From Chloroflexota bacterium (GTDB lineage: Bacteria; Chloroflexota; Dehalococcoidia; JACQUA01), in the NCBI GenBank assembly GCA_016210565.1, contig JACQUA010000012.1:1-38352 (forward strand): DNA of 38,352 nt, in the 5' to 3' direction. The position numbers and the translations under genes are program-made. A model generated the notes under the pieces. That model searched no databases. It had not been told where the DNA came from and was given only the letters and a program-made list of their open reading frames with translations. Shown one piece after another: positions 31,420 to 38,352 of this stretch (within the stretch, counting starts at the first letter, position 1; the number at the start of each line of letters is the position of its first letter).

Positions 31420-32493
31420 TGCCTCTTCTCAGCAAGCCTGACCTCCTTAGCCGGGTCTGCTCGGCAATAGAAACGTCCGGCTGGCGGCCGATAATCCTGA
31501 GCCCAGAACATCCATTCCGCATTGTAGCTGCCAAAGAAGAGCACGAGAGCAAGTCCCTTCTGGTATATATGTGGAACTTACCTGAAGGTATCCCTCCAGG
31601 CGCCAGCAATGTACGGGCACGAGAGCAAGTCCCTTCTGGTATATATGTGGAACGTCACTCCGGGCGGCCCACCGGGAATCAGGCCGTCAGGCGAATATCG
31701 TATCCAACTTACAGGGGTCGTATCGCCTCTCCTTGTCAAACAAGATTGCCAGACCTTGCTATTGGGATGGTTCGAGGAACTTGGTAGCTTCGCCGCATTC
31801 GATGTCCTGCGCCACGCCACCTTCACCACAGGGTCTCCATCAATACAGATCAGGCAGTCAACCCTGGAAGATGGCGCCACGGCAGGTATGGCCTTTCAAA
31901 GCAGGGGCAACGACGAAATCGTAGCTGCTTTCGCGCCGGACCAATTCATGAATTACGTCTTGCGGCAGGGACTACTTCACCGATTCAGAAAGCCCAAAGA
32001 GGTTGAGCTGCTAAAGCTGGCAAGCAAGGGTAGCGAGCCGCCTGCCGAAGATACCGAAGCCGTCCCCGGTGTACGACGGGAGGTTGTGAAAACGGTTACG
32101 GAATGGGTGAGGCACAGGGACTTCCGCATTCGGGTGCTCAACGCCTATTCCCATCGTTGCGCCGTATGCCACCTGCAACTTGAGCTGGTCCAGGCCGCTC
32201 ACATAATACCCGTCGGTGCGCCGGGAAGCAGCGACCTGACGAGTAACGGCCTGGCTCTATGCCGACTCCATCACGGCGCATATGATGATGCGTTAATAGG
32301 GGTGAGGGGCGACTATCATGTGATCGCTAACGATTCCAAGTTGAAGGATTTGCACGAGAGGAATCTTGCCTTTGGCGAAGACGTCGTCCGCTCGCTGGAG
32401 TGCCACACAATCCTGTTGCCCTCGAGCAAGAAAGAGTGGCCGCGCCCTGAGTTCCTTTTGGAAGGACTGAAGATCCGCGGGTGGCCGGTATGA
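31419..32493 (+). pseudogene. HNH restriction endonuclease, frame broken by a 76-bp duplication
   Basis: The N-terminus (ATG 31419, overlapping the methyltransferase stop) reads MPLLSKPDLLSRVCSAIETS, then SPEHPFRIVA and ESKSLLVYMWN. A 76-bp insertion with 37-bp direct repeats (31541-31577 and 31617-31653) shifts the frame. The remainder continues from the second copy as ESKSLLVYMWNVTPGGPP, then GEYRIQLTGV, a linker, and an HNH domain with C-A-V-C, AAHIIP, SNGLALCRLHHGAYD. Deleting one 76-bp unit would restore one protein of about 330 residues. The remaining frame from 31609 keeps the whole HNH domain but loses the first about 55 residues. Together with the methyltransferase it forms a restriction-modification pair, here with the nuclease probably inactivated. 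Confidence 0.8.
31541..31653 (+). repeat. 37-bp direct repeats 76 bp apart inside the HNH gene
   Basis: gcacgagagcaagtcccttc... is present at 31541-31577 and again at 31617-31653. The sequence after copy 1 encodes LPEGIPPGAS and after copy 2 VTPGGPPGIR, which look like diverged versions of the same protein segment, so recombination with a homologous allele is possible. Confidence 0.85.
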
Positions 32494-32561
32494 CGGTCGA
32501 ATCTTGGCGGGGCTGATACAAACACAATAATAATTCCCGAATGCGCGGACGGTTGCGATAC

Positions 32562-32617
32562 CGTAGGGGTTTGGTTCATCAAACCGAAAAAGGCTTGATA
32601 AATCAAGCCGCTACGGG
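32562..32617. repeat. Nested palindrome in the HNH-Mrr spacer
   Basis: Outer cgtag/ctacg arms enclose two smaller hairpins, ggtttggttcatcaaacc and ggcttgataaatcaagcc. A compact interspersed repeat of a different family from the others here. Confidence 0.7.
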
Positions 32618-32759
32618 TTGGGGCGTGCGTGGCCACTCCGTGCATTTGTATTATGAGGGGTTATGCGAAAGACCCAGACAGCAAGAATAACGTTGTAGGC
32701 ACCCCCGCGAGGAACCAACATGCATCGGTTCAAACTACTGCCCAAAAAGGAGGCAAATC

Positions 32760-33749
32760 ATGGCCAAACGTGAAGCTTGGGTCGTCAGGGCAGGCGAAGA
32801 AATACAGGACAAGGTAGAAAAAGCGTCGGTGTTGGCGATTGGATGGCGTAAGATGGGCGACCTGAAGGAACTCAAGGAGCGAGAGGAGTTCAGAGAAAGA
32901 CATGAGTCCATCTACGGGGAAACCGGCGCGCGGAGCGCTATGGGTGCTGGTCAGCTTTATAGGTTCGTCCGAGAAATGCGCAAGGGTGATCTTGTCGTCA
33001 GCCCGTTACGGGCGTCCCTCGAAGTCCTCATAGGTGAGGTCACGGGGGATTACACTCACAATCCCGGTCAAGTCTCCACAGACTACCCTAACATACGCCC
33101 GGTCAAGTGGTCAAAGAAAGTCTCCCGGGATGACCTATCGGCAGGGCTACGAAGGTCGTTGGGAGGGTTGGCGACCGTATTTCAGGTGAGCGACCATTTG
33201 TCCGAAGTCGAAGGGCTTCTTACAAAACAGCCTGGGAATGGGCCGCCGCCGCCAGACACGCCGGCGCCCTATCACGAAGAGGTGGAGGCAACAGCCGATG
33301 ATATGATATCAGACGTTCTGATGAATCGAATTGGCCCTTACGAGTTTCAACAACTGGTAGCCGGGCTTCTCAGGGCGATGGGCTTCAGGACGCGGGTGAG
33401 CGCCCCCGGGGCGGACGGCGGAGTGGATATAAGGGCATTCCCCGACGCCCTGGGCTTCCAGTCGCCTCGCATCAGAGTACAAGTTAAGCATCGCAAAGGT
33501 TCAGCCGGAGCGCCGGAGGTGCAGCAGCTAGCAGGGGCGACGAAAGGGGAGAATTACAATGGCCTGTTTGTCTCCACGGGCGACTTCACTAACCAGGCTA
33601 AAACGGAAGCTGACAGGCACACCCATATCACCTTAATGGATAGAGACGAGTTCGTAAGACTCCTCTTGGAGCATTATGAGAAGCTGGAGCCTGAATATCA
33701 GGCTCTAATTCCTCTCAGGAAAGTCTACATACCAACCCGATCGGGGTAG
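32760..33749 (+). CDS. Mrr-type restriction endonuclease with N-terminal PUA/EVE-like domain
   Basis: A 329-residue protein. The C-terminal third is an Mrr_cat-type PD-(D/E)xK nuclease: GPYEFQQLVAGLLRAMGF, GADGGVDI with D223, and VQVKHRKG with Q241-x-K243. The N-terminal about 140 residues (WVVRAGEEIQDKV, GQLYRFVREMRKGDLVV, YPNIRPVKW, SRDDLSAGLRRSLGG) resemble a PUA/EVE-like reader domain commonly fused to such nucleases. This architecture fits a type IV enzyme that cuts modified foreign DNA. AAGGAGG stands seven bases upstream of the ATG. It follows the methyltransferase-HNH pair after a 266-bp spacer with a nested palindrome, forming a small defence cluster. Confidence 0.88.
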   Translation: MAKREAWVVRAGEEIQDKVEKASVLAIGWRKMGDLKELKEREEFRERHESIYGETGARSAMGAGQLYRFVREMRKGDLVVSPLRASLEVLIGEVTGDYTHNPGQVSTDYPNIRPVKWSKKVSRDDLSAGLRRSLGGLATVFQVSDHLSEVEGLLTKQPGNGPPPPDTPAPYHEEVEATADDMISDVLMNRIGPYEFQQLVAGLLRAMGFRTRVSAPGADGGVDIRAFPDALGFQSPRIRVQVKHRKGSAGAPEVQQLAGATKGENYNGLFVSTGDFTNQAKTEADRHTHITLMDRDEFVRLLLEHYEKLEPEYQALIPLRKVYIPTRSG

Positions 33750-33910
33750 CAGCAGCGAAGCAGGCTTCACTCTCCACCGATGCGCGTTGGCGGCTCGGCA
33801 GATGACCAATATCGCGTTTCGGGACTCCCTGTCGTGCCCCACTGAGCCGCCGCGGTCCGACGGCCGGGTTTGGTCATTCGTCATTCGGGTTTCGTCATTT
33901 CTTCCTCCGC
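33750..33910. other. Spacer with gaatgacgaa-type repeat
   Basis: No gene seen. The stretch at 33868-33900 (ggtcattcgtcattcggg ...) is the reverse form of the units at 4349-4378 and 34958-34991. Confidence 0.55.
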
Positions 33911-33939
33911 TTGTCAATTCCCGCCGCATAACATAAAAT
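33911..33939 (+). promoter_or_regulatory. Sigma-70 promoter of pdxS-pdxT
   Basis: TTGTCA (33911-33916), 17-bp spacer, TAAAAT (33934-33939). Transcription would start near 33946, leaving a leader of about 128 bases that contains a cacaggcacggaggcctgtg palindrome (34002-34032). Confidence 0.6.
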
Positions 33940-34001
33940 AGTATTCGGATTCACGCTTAATGCCCGGTCAGCCAGTCACCATGTAGGATGGAGATCTCCG
34001 C

Positions 34002-34032
34002 CCACAGGCACGGAGGCCTGTGATACCGGGTG
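34002..34032. repeat. cacaggcacggaggcctgtg palindrome in the pdxS leader
   Basis: Same element type, including the trailing taccggg, as at 4783 and 4859. Positioned between promoter and start codon, it would form a hairpin in the mRNA leader. Confidence 0.75.
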
Positions 34033-34073
34033 TAGCAATCTTTCGGTTACAAAAAGCTAACGGAGAGATGAAA

Positions 34074-34955
34074 ATGGAAAAGGGAACTCCCGTCGTCAAG
34101 TCCGGCCTGGCTCAGATGCTCAAGGGCGGGGTCATCATGGATGTGGTCACCGCCGAACACGCCAGGATCGCCGAAGAGGCCGGCGCCTGCGCCGTCATGG
34201 CCCTGGAGCGGGTACCGGCCGATATCCGCGCCGCGGGCGGTGTGGCGAGGATGTCCGACCCTTCGATAATCAAGGCCATTATCGATGCGGTCACCATTCC
34301 CGTCATGGCCAAGTGCCGCATCGGCCACTTCGTCGAGGCCCAGGTACTCGAAGCCCTCGGCGTCGACTACATCGACGAGTCCGAGGTACTGACTCCGGCG
34401 GATGAGAGTCACCACGTCTGGAAACACGATTTCATCGTACCCTTTGTTTGCGGCTGCCGGGACCTGGGGGAAGCCTTGCGCCGCATATCCGAGGGCGCGG
34501 CGATGATACGCACCAAGGGAGAAGCCGGGACCGGCAACATCGTGGAAGCCGTGCGCCACATGCGGGCAGTCATGGGCGGCATCCGGAAGCTGGTCAACAT
34601 GCCCGATGACGAGCTGGCAGCCGAGGCCAAAAGCCTGGGCGCCCCCCTCGACCTGGTCCGAGAGGTGAAAAAGCTGGGCCGGCTGCCGGTGGTCAATTTT
34701 GCCGCCGGGGGCGTGGCCACCCCTGCCGACGCGGCCTTGATGATGCAGCTTGGCGCCGACGGGGTATTCGTCGGCTCCGGCGTTTTCAAGTCCAGCAATC
34801 CCGCGGCCCGCGCTAAGGCCATCGTCATGGCCACCACCCACTACAAGGACCCTAAAATCATCGCCGAGGTCTCCCGGGACCTGGGAGAAGCCATGCCCGG
34901 CCTGGAGATGAAGTCCATCCCGAAAGAGGAACTGCTGGCCACCAGGGGCTGGTAG
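34074..34955 (+). CDS. pdxS: Pyridoxal 5'-phosphate synthase subunit PdxS
   Basis: A 293-residue protein, the normal PdxS length. It forms PLP from ribose 5-phosphate, glyceraldehyde 3-phosphate and ammonia delivered by PdxT, in the DXP-independent route. The (beta/alpha)8 barrel shows [50 protein letters not shown] with Lys80 (first covalent lysine), [16 protein letters not shown] with Lys148 (second lysine), and [31 protein letters not shown] 34074 was chosen over in-frame ATG 34068 because GGAG lies eight bases upstream of it and the product then starts MEKGTP, as is usual. It is followed by pdxT on the same strand, separated by a repeat-filled 155-bp spacer. Confidence 0.97.
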   Translation: MEKGTPVVKSGLAQMLKGGVIMDVVTAEHARIAEEAGACAVMALERVPADIRAAGGVARMSDPSIIKAIIDAVTIPVMAKCRIGHFVEAQVLEALGVDYIDESEVLTPADESHHVWKHDFIVPFVCGCRDLGEALRRISEGAAMIRTKGEAGTGNIVEAVRHMRAVMGGIRKLVNMPDDELAAEAKSLGAPLDLVREVKKLGRLPVVNFAAGGVATPADAALMMQLGADGVFVGSGVFKSSNPAARAKAIVMATTHYKDPKIIAEVSRDLGEAMPGLEMKSIPKEELLATRGW

Positions 34956-34957
34956 AA

Positions 34958-35055
34958 CCAAGAATGACGAAATTCGTATGACGAATGACCAGGTAGCTCC
35001 CCATGCCCCGGTCCGCCTTGTCCGCCTTGCGGACTCTCGCGGAGCGGAGGAGATT
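34958..35055. repeat. Two dispersed repeats between pdxS and pdxT
   Basis: The gaatgacgaa / atgacgaatgacc unit (34958-34991) is followed by ccgccttgtccgccttgcgg-actctcg (35011-35045), both found elsewhere in the window. They interrupt an otherwise compact two-gene operon. Confidence 0.75.
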
Positions 35056-35110
35056 GCTTCGCCCCGCCGAAATCGGGGCTTGCAATGACGGCCGGCAGGT
35101 TTGGCCTGAC

Positions 35111-35680
35111 ATGAAGATCGGCGTCCTGGCCCTTCAAGGGGCTTTCATTGAACATATTCAGGTGCTGGAGGGGCTGGGGGTGGAAGCGGTCGCGGTACGG
35201 TTGCCGCAGGAACTGGAGGGGCTGTGCGGGCTGATCATCCCCGGCGGCGAAAGCACCACCATTGGCAAGCTGATGGACCAGTTCAAATTGCGGGCGCCGC
35301 TCTCGGCCCTCGCCCGGGATAGCTTCCCGGTATTTGGCACCTGTGCCGGGATGATCTTGCTCTCCCGCAAAGTACCCACCCTGCCTCTGTCGCCGCTCGA
35401 AGCCATCGACCTGGAGATAAGACGGAATGCTTTCGGGCGGCAGGTGGATAGTTTTCAGACCGACCTCGCCATCCCCGCCCTCGGCCCCGAACCCTTTCAT
35501 GCCATCTTCATCCGGGCGCCTTACATCGAGAAAGCCGGACCGGGCGTCGAAATCCTCGCCCGGTTACCTGAGGGCCCGATTGTGGCCGCCAGGCAGAGGA
35601 ACATCCTGGTCGCCTCGTTCCACCCCGAGCTTACCTCCGACACCAGGTTCCACAGGTTTTTCCTCGGCATGGTCAGGTAG
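35111..35680 (+). CDS. pdxT: Pyridoxal 5'-phosphate synthase glutaminase subunit PdxT
   Basis: A 189-residue class I glutamine amidotransferase, of normal PdxT size. It hydrolyses glutamine and channels ammonia to PdxS. The start is MKIGVLALQGAFIEH; IIPGGESTTI, the nucleophile Cys78 in FGTCAGMILL, and the His171-x-Glu173 pair in SFHPELT complete the triad. IRAPYIE is a further family block. ATG 35111 was chosen because it gives the standard N-terminus; the frame is open upstream through repeat sequence (to 35003) that is not part of the protein. No clear ribosome-binding site is visible, possibly because the repeat invaded the spacer. Same operon as pdxS. Confidence 0.96.
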   Translation: MKIGVLALQGAFIEHIQVLEGLGVEAVAVRLPQELEGLCGLIIPGGESTTIGKLMDQFKLRAPLSALARDSFPVFGTCAGMILLSRKVPTLPLSPLEAIDLEIRRNAFGRQVDSFQTDLAIPALGPEPFHAIFIRAPYIEKAGPGVEILARLPEGPIVAARQRNILVASFHPELTSDTRFHRFFLGMVR

Positions 35681-35683
35681 ATT

Positions 35684-35848
35684 GCAGATTGGAAGATTAC
35701 AGATTACAGATTCCCCTCCCCCCCGGACCGCCGACCGCTTTACCGCTGCCTGACCGTCGGGGGCACGTGCAACGTGCCGCTACGGATTGACTATCGAGTC
35801 CCAACTGCCGAGGGCACGTGCAACGTGCCGCTACGGATTGGCTATCGA
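35684..35848. repeat. agattacagatt run and gggcacgtgcaacgtgcc direct repeat
   Basis: Just after pdxT lies attgcagattgg/agattacagatt (35684-35712), then two copies of gggcacgtgcaacgtgccgc ... ctatcga (35761-35797 and 35812-35848, 51-bp period). The ggcacgt/acgtgcc hairpin could end transcription from both convergent genes. Confidence 0.75.
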
Positions 35849-35853
35849 CTGGT

Positions 35854-36915
35854 TTAGACTGTCTCGCACTCGCCGCTGCATCTCTTAAAGACGTACTTGT
35901 AAACTTCGACCACAGTGGCGGTAAACGGCACCACCAGCATCATGCCCAGTATGCCTGATATCTGGGCGCCGATTGGAATCAGCATGATGACCACCGCCGG
36001 ATGGACCCGGAGGAACCCCCCCTGCAACCTCGGGGAAAGGAACACATTACCTACCACCTGGACGCCCAAGAACAGCACCGCCACCCAGACAGCCCTCTCC
36101 GGGACCGTGGCCAGCGCCACCGTGACCGCCACCGCACCCCCGAGCCACGGGCCCACCACGGGAATCACCTCGGTGATCCCGGCGAACACGCCGAGCGGCA
36201 CGGCAAAAGGGATGCCCAGCGCCATGAGGCCGGCGAAATCAAGAAGACCGATGGTAAAGCCCTCCACCATCAGGGCGCGGACCGATCGCCCCATGACGTT
36301 CTTTATGATGGCGATCACATTCCTGGTGTGGGCGTAAGCCCCGTCCGGGACCGCCGAATAGAACCCGTCGGTCAGGCCCTCGTAGTCCTTCAGAAGATAA
36401 AACAGAAAGATCGGCAGCGAAAGGTAGCCCAGTATGAGACTTATGGTCTCGGGGATGAACGCGATGCTTCTGGCCACCGCTCCCCGGATGGCGTTGGCGG
36501 CCACGATCCCGGCTTCATCCACGGCCAGGTCGACCTGGTGCACCATCGCGGTGGGTAACTCGCGCCTCAGCCCGTCCGTCCACTGTTGCAAAGTATCGAT
36601 GCCCACCAGAACATAGCGGGGGCCGCTGGTCCCCAGAGCCGAAAAGGAACCGGCCACCACTCCGACCATGTAGGCGATGAAAACGACCATCAGTCCGAGG
36701 CCCACCACATACACCGCCGCAATGGAAACAAATCTTCTGGTCCCGGGCCGGCGGAAAGGCAGACGGGTCTCCGTCCAGGAAACCAGAGGCGCCAGGATGT
36801 AAGCCAGCACCAGGCCGAGGGCATAGGGCGCCAGGACGCTTCTGAGGAAATAGACCAGGGCGAGGGCCGCCCCCACGATGCCTCCCGCCAGTAACACACT
36901 CCAGGGTTTTTTCAA
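35854..36915 (-). CDS. AI-2E/PerM family membrane transporter
   Basis: A 353-residue multi-pass protein of the AI-2E transporter (PerM/YdiK) family. It has paired N-terminal TM helices (LLAGGIVGAALALVYFL, LGLVLAYILAPLVSWTE), a soluble middle region (about 100-150), and a C-terminal TM block with the typical SLPIFLFYLLKDYE, IPFAVPLGVFAGITEVIPVVGPWLGG and SPRLQG ... HPAVVIMLIPIGAQISGILGMMLVVPFTA. Relatives export autoinducer-2 or act as Na+/H+ antiporters; the specific substrate cannot be told. The start is a TTG at 36915 with GAGG about nine bases upstream. It is convergent with pdxT. Confidence 0.92.
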   Translation of the reverse strand: MKKPWSVLLAGGIVGAALALVYFLRSVLAPYALGLVLAYILAPLVSWTETRLPFRRPGTRRFVSIAAVYVVGLGLMVVFIAYMVGVVAGSFSALGTSGPRYVLVGIDTLQQWTDGLRRELPTAMVHQVDLAVDEAGIVAANAIRGAVARSIAFIPETISLILGYLSLPIFLFYLLKDYEGLTDGFYSAVPDGAYAHTRNVIAIIKNVMGRSVRALMVEGFTIGLLDFAGLMALGIPFAVPLGVFAGITEVIPVVGPWLGGAVAVTVALATVPERAVWVAVLFLGVQVVGNVFLSPRLQGGFLRVHPAVVIMLIPIGAQISGILGMMLVVPFTATVVEVYKYVFKRCSGECETV

Positions 36916-37411
36916 AGGGAAGTCCTCGTTCGGCTACAGCTCCGGCGCAGCCTCATCCCCCGCCACATAACGCGACCCGGATGAAGAATCTCACTGCCCG
37001 TTAACCGGCGCCGCCACGATGCATCGGGGTCTCAAAACCGGTAGAACGGGCATCTTGCCCGTTCGCGCAATGGAAGTACAAGCGCCGGCTTGAAGGCTTT
37101 TCACCCTCACCTGGCCTTGCCTTCAGATAGCCGGCCCGTCGGCCGGCCGTATGTCCCGGATCTGAAAAGGTGCCCTGTATCGAGCGCCGGAGATGCGGGC
37201 ATCACGACAGGACGAAATTTGCCGCAGAGGCACTGAGAACACAGAGCAAAAGCAGTCAGCCATCAGCTAGTCAGCTCCCCGCCTGCGCGGGGACATGTTT
37301 CAGTCCCACCTGCCCGGGCGGGGCGGTCTGACGGCTGATAGCCATCTCTGCGCCCCCCGCGTCTCTGCGGTGAAACAATGCGTCGCTATTTATCGCGTTC
37401 GTACTGGCGCG
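36916..37411. repeat. Spacer with large imperfect palindrome
   Basis: The region 37218-37375 has outer arms gccgcagaggcactgag ... cgcgtctctgcggtg, related to 16364-16467, and inner arms agtcagccatcag / ctgacggctgat. Nearer the transporter gene lie acgggcatcttgcccgt (37049-37065) and other short palindromes. No gene recognised. Confidence 0.6.
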
Positions 37412-37615
37412 TCAGACCACCTCGGCCTCTTCCTTCCGCATGGCTTTCCGGGCGAGCTCGGCGGCCCTCTCCTTGACCGTCTGGGCCTTTTCCACAAGAA
37501 TGTCCCGGGTTTCCGCGCCAGGGCGCGGGGCGTAGAGTATGCCTATGGCAGCGCCGACGGCCGCGCCGGCCAGCAACCCGATGGCCACTCCGACCAGGGT
37601 ATCTTTGCTAGACAT
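37412..37615 (-). CDS. YtxH domain-containing small protein
   Basis: This 67-residue protein has the YtxH pattern: a Gly/Ala-rich TM helix (LVGVAIGLLAGAAVGAAIGILYAPRPG), then ETRDIL and a charged amphipathic helix (KAQTVKERAAELARKAM). Such proteins are general-stress-associated membrane proteins of unknown biochemical role. ATG 37615 was chosen for its AAGGAG eight bases upstream; the frame runs further upstream but only into the neighbouring gene. It overlaps the preceding gene by 8 bp, so the two are translationally coupled. Confidence 0.87.
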   Translation of the reverse strand: MSSKDTLVGVAIGLLAGAAVGAAIGILYAPRPGAETRDILVEKAQTVKERAAELARKAMRKEEAEVV

Positions 37616-37883
37616 GTTTTTCTCCTTCTTTTCCCTTATCTCGAAATAGTTTGATTGCCGTGTCCATGACACTGGTTATTATCTGAAAAACTGCCAGGAT
37701 CCTGGCCATGGGGTTGACGATTTGAGAGGAGACCTCGGCCATCGTCTTGGCGGTCGCGTCCATGGAACTGATCAGCGGCCCCATTCTTCTCCAGAGGAGG
37801 AAGACCATAACGGTAATGAGTACCAGCGCCAGGGTGGCTATGGAGCCACCGATGATGATAATCAGGTCTCTATACCACGACAT
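37608..37883 (-). CDS. Small single-TM protein upstream of ytxH-like gene (DUF948-like)
   Basis: This 91-residue protein has one N-terminal TM helix (LIIIIGGSIATLALVLITVMVFLLW), then a cytoplasmic amphipathic stretch (ISSMDATAKTMAEVSSQIV) and a second hydrophobic helix (MARILAVFQIITSVMDTAI). The size and pairing with a YtxH gene resemble DUF948-type proteins, but similarity is not decisive. It is first in a two-gene unit, with promoter candidates at 37946-37990. Confidence 0.75.
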   Translation of the reverse strand: MSWYRDLIIIIGGSIATLALVLITVMVFLLWRRMGPLISSMDATAKTMAEVSSQIVNPMARILAVFQIITSVMDTAIKLFRDKGKEGEKHV

Positions 37884-37945
37884 GGTAATTGCCGCGACCT
37901 AACCTTTCTGCAGCGCCCTGCATATTCAATTTTGCATATACTCCC

Positions 37946-37990
37946 ATTATAGAAAGCCCTCATTACAAAGTCATAAAATACCCTTTTCAA
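37946..37990 (-). promoter_or_regulatory. Two overlapping promoter candidates for the YtxH unit
   Basis: On the minus strand TTGAAA (37985-37990), a 17-bp spacer and TGTAAT (37962-37967) form one candidate. A perfect -10 TATAAT (37946-37951) forms a second with a weak upstream -35. Both point to the gene starting at 37883. Confidence 0.5.
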
Positions 37991-38033
37991 AAGTCACAAA
38001 CTTATTACATCACCTCCTTGGTAAACAGGTGTA

Positions 38034-38262
38034 GGGTGGGTTAAGCGTCCCGATACAATCGGGACGCGAACCCACCAAGCGGACGTAAGAAATTCCAATA
38101 ACCAAATTTCCAAAACCCAAACAATCGGCCATCCCGACGAGTCGGGACAATGAACGATGAAAATGTCATTCTGAGCGAAGCGAGCGTAGTCGAAGAATCT
38201 TTCGAGGTGGGGCGCCGGACGAAAGACCCTTCGACTGCGCTCAGGGTGACATTTTCAGAGCA
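38034..38262. repeat. Two dispersed elements at the window's right end
   Basis: The segment 38034-38077 (tagggtgggttaagcg ... cgcgaacccaccaagcg) belongs to the agggtggg family. The segment 38128-38262 is a full copy of the tcattctgagcgaagcga ... cttcgactgcgctcaggg element, starting with catcccgacgagtcgggac. The whole 37991-38352 stretch shows no gene. Confidence 0.8.
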
Positions 38263-38352
38263 AATTCTAATGACGAAATCCCAAATGAACAAACCGGCCG
38301 AACCCCTTTTGGCATTTGAATATTCGACGTTGTAACAAAGTTATGTGATTTG

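Noticed and set aside
34047-34961. 304-codon open frame on the minus strand
   Set aside because: It is antisense to pdxS, whose identity is certain; the translation is low-complexity Gly/His-rich and unlike any family.

Overview
The window is GC-rich bacterial DNA, probably from a Chloroflexota (Dehalococcoidia-like) genome and probably from an environmental assembly. This placement is inferred from gene content: two MmgE/PrpD paralogs plus a third remnant, an arylmalonate-decarboxylase-like enzyme, dockerin-bearing repeat proteins, a MASE3 kinase, a CopC-CopD fusion, PdxS/PdxT, and very many short palindromic intergenic repeats. No rRNA, tRNA or CRISPR array was seen.

Layout. (1) 1-9.5 kb: the end of a secreted RCC1-repeat protein with a C-terminal dockerin; an alpha/beta-hydrolase remnant; an MNT-HEPN pair whose HEPN gene is frameshifted; a CPBP protease; a small membrane protein with a possible leader ORF; a flavin-reductase-like protein; an Asp/Glu-racemase-superfamily enzyme with the arylmalonate decarboxylase residue pattern; an MBL-fold hydrolase; a 736-residue secreted protein of about 12 BNR-like repeats plus a dockerin; and a frameshifted DUF1232 gene. 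(2) 9.8-15.2 kb: a MASE3 histidine kinase, then two lipoproteins behind a near-consensus promoter, a strong hairpin, and a lipoprotein-type diheme cytochrome c with an internal duplication. (3) 15.7-18.6 kb: a PPOX-family protein, then a fumarate-reductase-like flavoprotein paired with a 2x[4Fe-4S] ferredoxin. (4) 18.8-24.9 kb, minus strand: a decaying cluster with two full-length MmgE/PrpD genes (one with three single-base frameshifts), the first 17 codons of a third, two damaged SDR genes, a CapA-like gene and a remnant resembling 4,5-dihydroxyphthalate decarboxylase. (5) 25.4-29.9 kb: a CopC-CopD fusion, a secreted partner protein, a small secreted hypothetical, and an orphan 3' end of an Fe-S electron-transfer subunit. 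(6) 30.2-33.7 kb: a restriction region with a beta-class DNA methyltransferase, a broken HNH endonuclease and an intact Mrr-type endonuclease. (7) 34-38.3 kb: pdxS-pdxT (PLP synthase), an AI-2E/PerM family permease, and a small membrane protein overlapping a YtxH protein.

The most striking theme is a dense set of short dispersed repeats that invade genes. One copy, flanked by a 10-bp direct repeat, sits inside the signal-peptide codons of the gene next to copCD. Removing the element plus one repeat copy (297 bp, a multiple of 3) restores a textbook Sec signal peptide. Another repeat encodes the C-terminal tail of the methyltransferase, and a 76-bp tandem unit duplicates the 3' end of the racemase-family gene. 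Single-base frameshifts and deletion junctions are also unusually frequent. Some may be consensus errors in the assembly, but the deletions and the 76-bp duplications cannot be explained by simple homopolymer errors.
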